From: Avena insularis
Lineage: Eukaryota; Streptophyta; Magnoliopsida; Poales; Poaceae
Direction: 5' to 3'
Length of the DNA stretch: 64,000 bases
Assembly (NCBI GenBank): GCA_023614405.1
Contig: JAJUPC010000039.1
Location: forward strand, 1,178,001 to 1,242,000
The notes beneath the pieces are model-generated. The model did no database searches. It was not told where the DNA came from and saw nothing but the letters and a program-made list of their open reading frames with translations. Of this stretch, positions 58,701 through 64,000 are shown piece after piece. The position numbers were made by a program, and so were the translations under genes. The first letter of the stretch is position 1. Each line of letters begins with the position of its first letter.

Positions 58701-61700
58701 TTGTGGGTGTTGTGGGCCTCGGTTGACCTCCTCTACAATGGTTCTTGGAGGTGGTGTGCAATGGAGGTGGCTCGACATTCCATCTGCGTAGAAAGGAGGG
58801 GGAGATCTGGCAGCGCATTGTATGGCATGGAGGGCGACGGTATGTGCCTATTGTGGGGCCAGATGTAGGCCACATTGTACTGGATGTTCCGGCAGCTGCA
58901 TTGGCGACCTCCATCCTGTGCTGGCCAAGGAGAGAGGGCGATGGTATTTCCAGTACTGGTGTGTTGTAAGTTTGTGGGTGGCATGTCAGGTGGTTGTGTG
59001 GTGTTGATTGTTGGGCGACCAACTTCAGTAGGCAGCCATGCGTGGCGGTGGAATGATGCAGTGCTGTCAGACGATAGGGAGGTGGAGGCGGTGGCTGTCA
59101 TGAGCTTGGGGGCAAATATGGCTCTGCAGGCTGCTTTGCATCTGTTTGGCTAGATCCATGCCAACACACCGTTACCAACCACAATGACACTCGTTAGATT
59201 GGAGTCCCAGAATTGTAGCTATGCCATCGGAGGCAAAAGGATTCAATCCTGGCCAAATTCGAGCATGCAACCCACAACGACGGGGAAGACGAAACTTGTT
59301 GGATCTGCCCGAGGGGACCCTCGTCTACGATTTTTGTCACATGATAAGAGAAAGACAAGATGGATAGAACTACCCATGTACATAGGGAGGGGCACGGATA
59401 TGGGAAACCTCCACAGAGAACTTGAACAAACCGGGAGGGGAGATGCATGCCCCCTATCCGACAAAGGCTGCCAGCAAGGACGACGAGGAACGTGGAGTAA
59501 TGCCATATCCATTGTCCCCCACAAAACGGACAACCATTTTGACCATTTTGGTCCGTTTGCGGGTAGGTGAGGACAGGCCCCGGGCCGCTGTCTTCCCAGG
59601 CCTGGCCGGTGCACCTAATGGTGCCCCCATTGGTCCGACTTTTTTTCGTAAAAACTAGAAGAGTGGTTGCATACATACACACATTCATATAAGAAAAATA
59701 GTTCTAAAATTTAAATTAAAATATATAGTTTACAACAAATAGAAGTTTACACAATCAAATTGAATGAATAAAAATTAAATAAAAGGAAATACAAGCTAGT
59801 TATTCGGGTCCACGGTCGGTTGGTTTTCCAGAAATTCCCATATATGGTCAACCGAATCATTCTGGAGGTTGTTGTGAGTTGCCCGATCTTGAATCTAATG
59901 ATGCACCTACAAGAATTCTGCAAAACTAGGTGGCATACCTGGCGCGGGTTCAACCAATTCTCCCTGAAATTCCCAGCCTTGGTCATAGATGCGTTCATCA
60001 CACTCATCTTCGACGATCATGTTGTGCATGATCACACAAGTTGTCCTCACTTCCCACATTGTGCCTTTGCTCCAAGTTCAAGCAGGGTGTCGCACTATAG
60101 CCCACCGGGATTAGAGCACACCAAAGGCTCGCTCCACATCCTTTCTAGTGACCTCCTTCTCCTTGGCAAATCTCTTGTGCTTCTCTTCGGTGGGCCTGCG
60201 AAGGGTCTTCAAAAAGGTAGACCAAGTAGGAAAGATACCATCTCCTAGATAATATGCTTTGTTGTAGGTGTGGCCTCACACCTTAAAGTTCACACAGGAA
60301 GCGGTGCCTTCTGCAAGCCTAGAAAACACATTGGATCTCTAAACAACACAAATGTCATTGTGGGAATCAGCCATGCCAAAGAAAGAGGCCAAATCCAAAG
60401 ATCATGGGATGCAACGGCCTCAAGTATGACTGTGCACCCCTTAGAATGTCCTTTATATTGCCCCTGCCAAGCAAGCAGGTAGTTCTTCCACTCCCAATGC
60501 ATGCAATCTATGCTTCCAACATTCCTGAAAACCCTCTGGTTTTGTTGAAAGCTAAGATCTAGTGAGTGTCGTTAGCATTAGGTTCCCTTAAGAATTCTTC
60601 ACCAAAAACCTCCACCACAACTTTGAATAACTTGTACATTGTTTTTAGACAAGTGGACTCACTCATGCGCAAATACTCATCAACACAATCAGCAAATACT
60701 CCATAAGCAAGCATGTGAATAGTTGCGGTGCATTTTTTGTAGGAGGTGAAACCGAGCTTACCGGTCGCATCTTTTTTTCAAAGAGAAGAATTTGCCGTGA
60801 TCCCTCACTCCATGAAGAAGACGCATGAAGACCTTCCATGACATCCGAAAGCATTACCAAAAAAGTGCAGGAGGGTGCAAAGGGTCGGTGCGATGGAAGT
60901 AGTTCTGAAACAGTAGCTCGTGGCCAGCGACTCGGCCATGTTCCAGCGCCACGGCCTGGACCTTGACCGAGTCACGGTAAGTTTTCTTCGTGCACTCATT
61001 GTACTGATGGAGGAGCACGGCTGTGGCCAGCAAATGCTCACTGTCATCGTCGGACTCGTCGTAGGACGACACAACGTAGTTCTTGAAGAACTCATCCCTA
61101 CTATCGTCCATGGTATGCATGCTAAACTGGATTAGCTCATCAGGCATGCATACAAGGACGACGACCAACACGACAATCAAATAAGTGGTAGAATGCAGTA
61201 CCTGTCAAGGGTCGAACAGGTGGAGTGTGGCCTAGGAAGAAGGCCGAGTTCGAGGTGGTGGCCGTCGAGATTTTTGGGTCATGACCGGTCTGGTACCACA
61301 TGCGGTCGGCCAAGGTCACCCAGTTCACGCATCGCATGACTACTAGGATGCGACAGCGAGGGGGCAAGAAGGAGAGCTTCCGGCAATAGCTGTAGCTGCT
61401 TCGATACTACGGCGACAGTAGGCAGGCCAGGAGCTTCAACGACAATGGCAAGAGGCCTGTGGGAGGAGGAGGCAACAGGAGAGACAATGGGGTCCGTGGC
61501 GGTCTTCCTAGAGGGATTATGGCGCGGCGACGGCGGGGAGGGGGGTGGGAGAAGGTGGGGAAGAAGGGGCTGGGACACGCGTTTGTGGCTGACGGGAGGG
61601 CTAGGGCGGGGGAAGGGCAGGACACCACACGGATGCGCGGACTGTCCGTGACCCCCACAAAACTAGCTCAATTTTGGGCCCGCTTTGCGCCGAAACGGAC

Positions 61701-63234
61701 GGGTCCAGAGCTGCGTCGCGATTTAAGGGTGCGCGTTGGGTCGTGGTCTCGGTCCAGAAGGACAGGATCGGACCCGCACAGTCCGTTTGCGTGGAGCCGT
61801 TGGAGATGGCCTGAAGGTCCGGACCTTTGGTGGCTACGGTTTGGGATGCTAATGCCGCCCAAGAGCGACACCAAGAGAACACGGTGTTTGGATTTGTAAC
61901 ACACTTGGATCTTTCATCTTTCGTATTCGCTCCATCGAAATTGATTAACGCAGATTGTCTAGATACGCATATACGTAGACGCGTTTTGGTGTCTATACAA
62001 GTAAATTTAGTTAAATATGGATCAATTAATTTAGATATACTCCCTTTTTCCTAAAAAAGCATATGGTAGATTTTTCTAAATTTGCATGTATCTAAACCGT
62101 ATTTTACTGTATAAGTATGTGTAAATTTAAATAAATCTGCGGCATCCTTTTTTAAGATGGAGCGAGTATATAATTGAGGTAGCTAGAACACATGCGCCTG
62201 ATTGTTTTTGAAGTCGTAGTTACTCTTCTTGTTCAATAGGGTTTGACTTCTCTTATTCTTGTTTGTGTATTAATTTTTATTTTCTTGTTCTTCTCTGAAA
62301 TTCCAGAAAATTTCAGCCGCATGCACCCTAGACACACTGCTTTTTACGGCAGTCACATGATCTTAATATTTAAATACTGTTATGCAGAGGGTACATAGCG
62401 CCAGAGGTCATGGACACAGGCAAAGTTACAATCAAGTCAAATATATACAGTGTTGGTGTTCTAATAATAGAGATCGCAACCGGAAACAGGTGTCCAAATG
62501 ACGAGTCATCGGGCCGGTCTTATATCGATAATGTAAGACAATCTTATCAATATTGCTCATCATAACATATGCATTTTTACAGAAATAATATAATATGAAT
62601 GAATTTATCTTATAGTAGTTCAGTAGTAAAAAACAAGATAACTAACTTGGTTAAGATGATTGTGATTTTTTTAAAGATTTAACATAATAATATTTATAGT
62701 TCTAATATTTTGTGAATCTCTATGTGTCTGTTAGGTTGCCTTACACTGTTAGAAGAATTGTTAAATAGGTAATTCATGGAATAAAGTGAAAATAATACCG
62801 CTCACCAACTAACCATGATATAGTCTTATAATATTGTTTTGCTACAAACTCTTCAAAGGTATGGCTAGAATAGAGTAGATACACCTCCCTTGTTTCACCG
62901 TATCTATTGCATGCTGCTGTAAAACATTGTTCAGAGGAAGGAACATGATAATATTTTTTAACAAAGAAAGATCATATTTATTGAAAAAACATGAATATAC
63001 CACTAAAGTCCATATGACTAACCATAGCTGCATGCTCCAATTTGTCAGGTATTAAAATCTCGGACCCAAGAGTCCAACGTTGCATCAATGCACCCATCAC
63101 TTGGACAGGGTTTCTTCCTACAAGTGGAGTGCTGGATCAAAATAGGGCTCAAATGCGTCGAGATCGAACCCCAAAAAAGGCCTGCCATTAGCCAAATAAT
63201 CCATTTTCTTGAGACAGAGTCTGCCAATTCAGAG
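43735..63234 (+). CDS. Tandem kinase-pseudokinase protein
   Basis: Exons: 43735-43785, 44258-44380, 48720-48978, 49070-49289, 49379-49529, 49758-49964, 50248-50349, 50517-50781, 50853-51048, 62388-62532, 63049-63234. All junctions are GT-AG and all phases agree, giving 635 open codons without a stop. The protein has a short Ser-rich start, no signal peptide or transmembrane segment, kinase 1 (about 35-330), a short linker and kinase 2 (about 340-625). Exon 6 runs in phase into exon 7, so the two kinases form one protein and are not separate genes. In cereals such tandem kinases (for example Rpg1 and the WTK proteins) give resistance to rusts and mildew; the role here is inferred from architecture only. 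Intron 2 is 4.3 kb and intron 9 is 11.3 kb, both full of transposons. Exon 1 is short and less certain. The stop codon lies beyond exon 11, perhaps outside the window. Confidence 0.85.
44556..44846. mobile_element. Tourist-like MITE in intron 2
   Basis: Terminal repeats GGGCAAGTTTAAC and GTTATACATGCCC, with TTA on both sides (44553-44555, 44847-44849). Confidence 0.65.
44863..44986. mobile_element. Stowaway MITE in intron 2
   Basis: A 124-bp element, CTCTCTCCGTTCGAAATAGA ... CTATTTTAAGACGGAGGAAG, with TA on both sides. Confidence 0.85.
45119..46556. mobile_element. Non-autonomous DNA element with a nested LTR-like piece, intron 2
   Basis: The left end GGGCATCTCCAACAGTACGA and the right end TCGTGCCGTTGAAGAACCT are imperfect inverted repeats; a CGACCC/GGGTCG core extends both. 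Inside, about 45330-45800 resembles the end of a Gypsy LTR (GGATTCGAACCTGGGTAAAC near its end), and 45832-46188 on the minus strand has a short ORF with an acidic run. There is also a direct repeat of 20 bp at 46186-46222 (GGCCATTAATGCCAGCGCAG, twice). Confidence 0.45.
46606..46903. mobile_element. Tourist-like MITE in intron 2
   Basis: Ends GGGCATGAGCATTAG and CTATTGTACATGCCT, flanked by TTA on both sides (46603-46605, 46904-46906). The interior is rich in TAGACA motifs. Confidence 0.6.
46904..48719. other. Rest of intron 2
   Basis: 47200-47480 is an AT-rich stretch with repeated GTTCAAA and TTTAAA motifs. 47640-48100 is GC-rich with diverged tandem units around GAGACGGGGAC and GTGAGGCCTA (spacing about 155 bp). 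No exon was found in either strand. Confidence 0.4.
50412..50487. mobile_element. Short MITE remnant in intron 7
   Basis: CTCGGTTCCCAAATATAAAA ... CATCTTATATTTAGAAAAAA forms an imperfect inverted repeat, like a small Stowaway. It lies between exons 7 and 8. Confidence 0.45.
51150..51490. mobile_element. Tourist-like MITE in intron 9
   Basis: Ends GGACTTCTTTAGAT and ATCAAAGAGACCA are partly complementary, with TTA on both sides (51147-51149, 51491-51493). Confidence 0.5.
51974..53451 (-). repeat. 3' LTR of element C
   Basis: On the minus strand it starts TGATACGTCCATAACG and ends GGGTTATCA. The polypurine tract AAGCTTGGGGATGT (53465-53452) abuts it. Confidence 0.92.
55440..55523 (-). promoter_or_regulatory. 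Internal polypurine-like tracts and hairpin (C)
   Basis: The first tract, AAGCTTGGGGATG (minus, 55466-55454), is exact. The second (55523-55511) has one change. The hairpin stem GGGGATGCC / GGCATCCCC (55440-55460) is identical to that of B, but the 3-nt loop is in the reverse orientation. Confidence 0.5.
56089..56104 (-). promoter_or_regulatory. Conserved hairpin with a compensated base pair (C)
   Basis: On the minus strand TTAGG-AGATAA-CCTAA. Against the TTGGG/CCCAA of A and B, both sides of one pair have changed (G-C to A-T), so the stem is kept. Confidence 0.55.
56489..56506 (-). other. tRNA-Asp primer-binding site of element C
   Basis: On the minus strand TGGCGCCGTTGCCGGGGA, a perfect match to the complement of the plant tRNA-Asp 3' end, 10 nt from the LTR. 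Confidence 0.88.
56517..57982 (-). repeat. 5' LTR of element C
   Basis: 1,466 bp, mate of 51974-53451, bounded by GGCAC at 57983. Confidence 0.92.
57988..59830. other. GC-rich unclassified sequence in intron 9
   Basis: Several overlapping short ORFs on both strands and no recognised domain. It may be another transposon or captured gene pieces. It ends near a T-run at 59640 (ACTTTTTTTCG). Confidence 0.3.
59990..61111 (-). pseudogene. PIF/Harbinger transposase, broken
   Basis: The minus-strand reading starts at ATG 61111 ([20 protein letters not shown]) and gives family motifs in order: [39 protein letters not shown], then across stops [11 protein letters not shown] (about 60260-60230), RKDVERAF (about 60150-60127) and [14 protein letters not shown] (60045-60000). 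Stops and frameshifts lie throughout 60800-60300. It would cut and join DNA in the nucleus if intact. The right element end is probably at about 61815 (GGCCATCTCCAACGG on the minus strand); the left end was not found. Confidence 0.7.
61816..62039. other. Intron sequence with Stowaway remnant
   Basis: It contains CTCCATCGAAATTGATTAACG and GGATCAATTAATTTAGATA, the halves of a decayed Stowaway-like repeat. Confidence 0.35.
62040..62166. mobile_element. Stowaway MITE (diverged) in intron 9
   Basis: It starts CTCCCTTTTTCCTAAAAAAG and ends CTTTTTTAAGATGGAGCGAG, flanked by TA. It ends about 220 bp before exon 10. Confidence 0.65.
62533..63048. other. Intron 10 of the tandem-kinase gene
   Basis: AT-rich, GT at 62533 and AG at 63047-63048. 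No repeat recognised. Confidence 0.7.
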
Positions 63235-63285
63235 GTATATACATGTGACTGCAATTGGATTTACTAATTCTCCTGAACTTAACTA

Positions 63286-63408
63286 CTCCCTCCGATCCAA
63301 ATTAATTGACTTGGTTTTTTCTAGATTCGAATGTATCTAGACATGTTTTAGTGCTAGATACATCTGAATCTAGATAAATCTGAGTCAATTAATTTGGATC
63401 GGAGGGAG
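63286..63408. mobile_element. Stowaway MITE, intact
   Basis: A 123-bp element with perfect 26-bp terminal inverted repeats starting CTCCCTCCGATCC, flanked by TA (63284-63285, 63409-63410). It lies just after exon 11, probably in intron 11. Confidence 0.93.
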
Positions 63409-63887
63409 TAATATAGATTGATGCTCGAGTTACCCAGCAGTGGCAACAAGATCCGTAGTCTTAAGAGGAACCGATACATATGCATGCATTGTGAGACCAA
63501 AGTCAAATATTCCTAGCTCATCGAAAAAAAGATAGCACGGCCTAAGTAGAACCCATTAATTAGAGTTTAAGCTAACCTCTAACTAACTTTGATGATACCC
63601 CCATTGTTTTGTGTGTTTCGGTGGGAAGTGTCTCGTTTTCTCTAACCGGACATTTTGAGGATATTTTCCTTCGCCACTTGGATAATCGTGGTACTACAGG
63701 AAAAAGTTACTTGGCCTGGCTCTTAGCAATGACGCCAAATGTGGGCAAATAGTGCTTTACTTGTAAAATTACGTCATAAATTGTTGTCCGGCCAAAACAA
63801 AATTCTATTCATAGAAGCCACCTTGCCATTTTGTTTCCACCTTGTTCAGATATTTATATATGTCAGTGATTCCTTTTTCATTGATAG

Positions 63888-63951
63888 TTTTACCACCATG
63901 GAGAATTCATCCTTTCTTCTGAGAGCAGCATCACCTCATGGTCTTCTTCAG
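63888..63951 (+). CDS. Possible exon 12 of the tandem-kinase gene
   Basis: Between acceptor TTGATAG and donor CAG|GTTAGT, the phase expected after exon 11 gives an open 21-codon stretch, FYHHGEFILSSESSITSWSS. Similar Ser-rich tails are common after plant kinase domains, but there is no homology proof; an ATG inside (63898) could instead start another unit. Confidence 0.35.
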
Positions 63952-64000
63952 GTTAGTGATGTTCAAAAAAAAAGTATGAGTATGCAATATTTACAAATGA

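Larger units (their letters stand above)
50248..63234 (+). other. Kinase domain 2 (exons 7-11), predicted pseudokinase
   Basis: The fold markers are present: [21 protein letters not shown] with Lys383, [21 protein letters not shown] and [12 protein letters not shown]. Key catalytic residues are lost. The second Gly of the ATP loop is Asp364, the helix-C Glu aligns with Val399, HRD is HEG (495-497, so no catalytic Asp), DFG is DFC (515-517), and the helix-F Asp before IYS is Asn. The reading frame is otherwise clean, so this is a conserved pseudokinase rather than a dead gene. It probably works as a regulator or decoy for kinase 1. Confidence 0.85.

Noticed and set aside
59243..59688. Minus-strand ORFs of up to 164 residues
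   Set aside because: Two different frames overlap fully, with no recognised domain; kept only as unclassified GC-rich sequence.

Overview
This window looks like nuclear DNA of a pooid grass (wheat, barley, oat or ryegrass group). The reasons are Angela/BARE-like Copia LTRs, several Gypsy-type elements with tRNA-Asp primer-binding sites, Stowaway and Tourist MITEs, intron-containing plant genes, and no bacterial gene organisation. I cannot name the species. Only two host genes are well supported; most of the rest is nested transposable elements.

Left edge (1-2.7 kb): a two-exon F-box gene on the minus strand. It is followed by about 0.55 kb without recognisable content and then by a Helitron-like 5' end at 2719.

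Nested retrotransposon block (about 3.46-37.2 kb): a plus-strand, pol-less Gypsy-type element (called A1 here) has lost the start of its 5' LTR. It is split by two insertions: a minus-strand composite element B (4904-23385, target-site duplication ATCAT) and a second copy of its own family, A2 (25342-33157, duplication GTTAG). B in turn contains a full-length, decayed minus-strand Copia element (12141-20876, duplication ACTTT), a solo Copia LTR (7241-8877, duplication GCCCT) and a Tourist MITE (11052-11391, duplication TTA). None of the Gypsy-type elements carries pol. What they share is a gag-type ORF (A only), a conserved C-terminal module of unknown function (A and B), a small hairpin just after that stop codon, a long 3' module with a second short ORF (in A), and internal copies of the polypurine tract.

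Intermediate region (37.2-43.7 kb): a DNA-transposon fragment, CACTA-like repeats, a Stowaway MITE, and a 1.34-kb retroposon with an 11-bp target-site duplication lying 45 bp upstream of the next gene's start codon.

Right part (43.7-64 kb): a plus-strand tandem-kinase gene with at least 11 exons whose splice phases all agree. Kinase 1 keeps its catalytic residues but is non-RD. Kinase 2 is a predicted pseudokinase (HRD is HEG, DFG is DFC). The 11.3-kb intron between exons 9 and 10 holds a complete 6-kb Gypsy-type element C (51974-57982, duplication GGCAC) and a broken PIF/Harbinger transposase. The gene may run past the window end. Kinase-pseudokinase fusions are a known class of cereal disease-resistance proteins, so this gene is the most biologically interesting locus here; the conserved RNA-level signals of the pol-less Gypsy elements are the most unusual non-genic signal.
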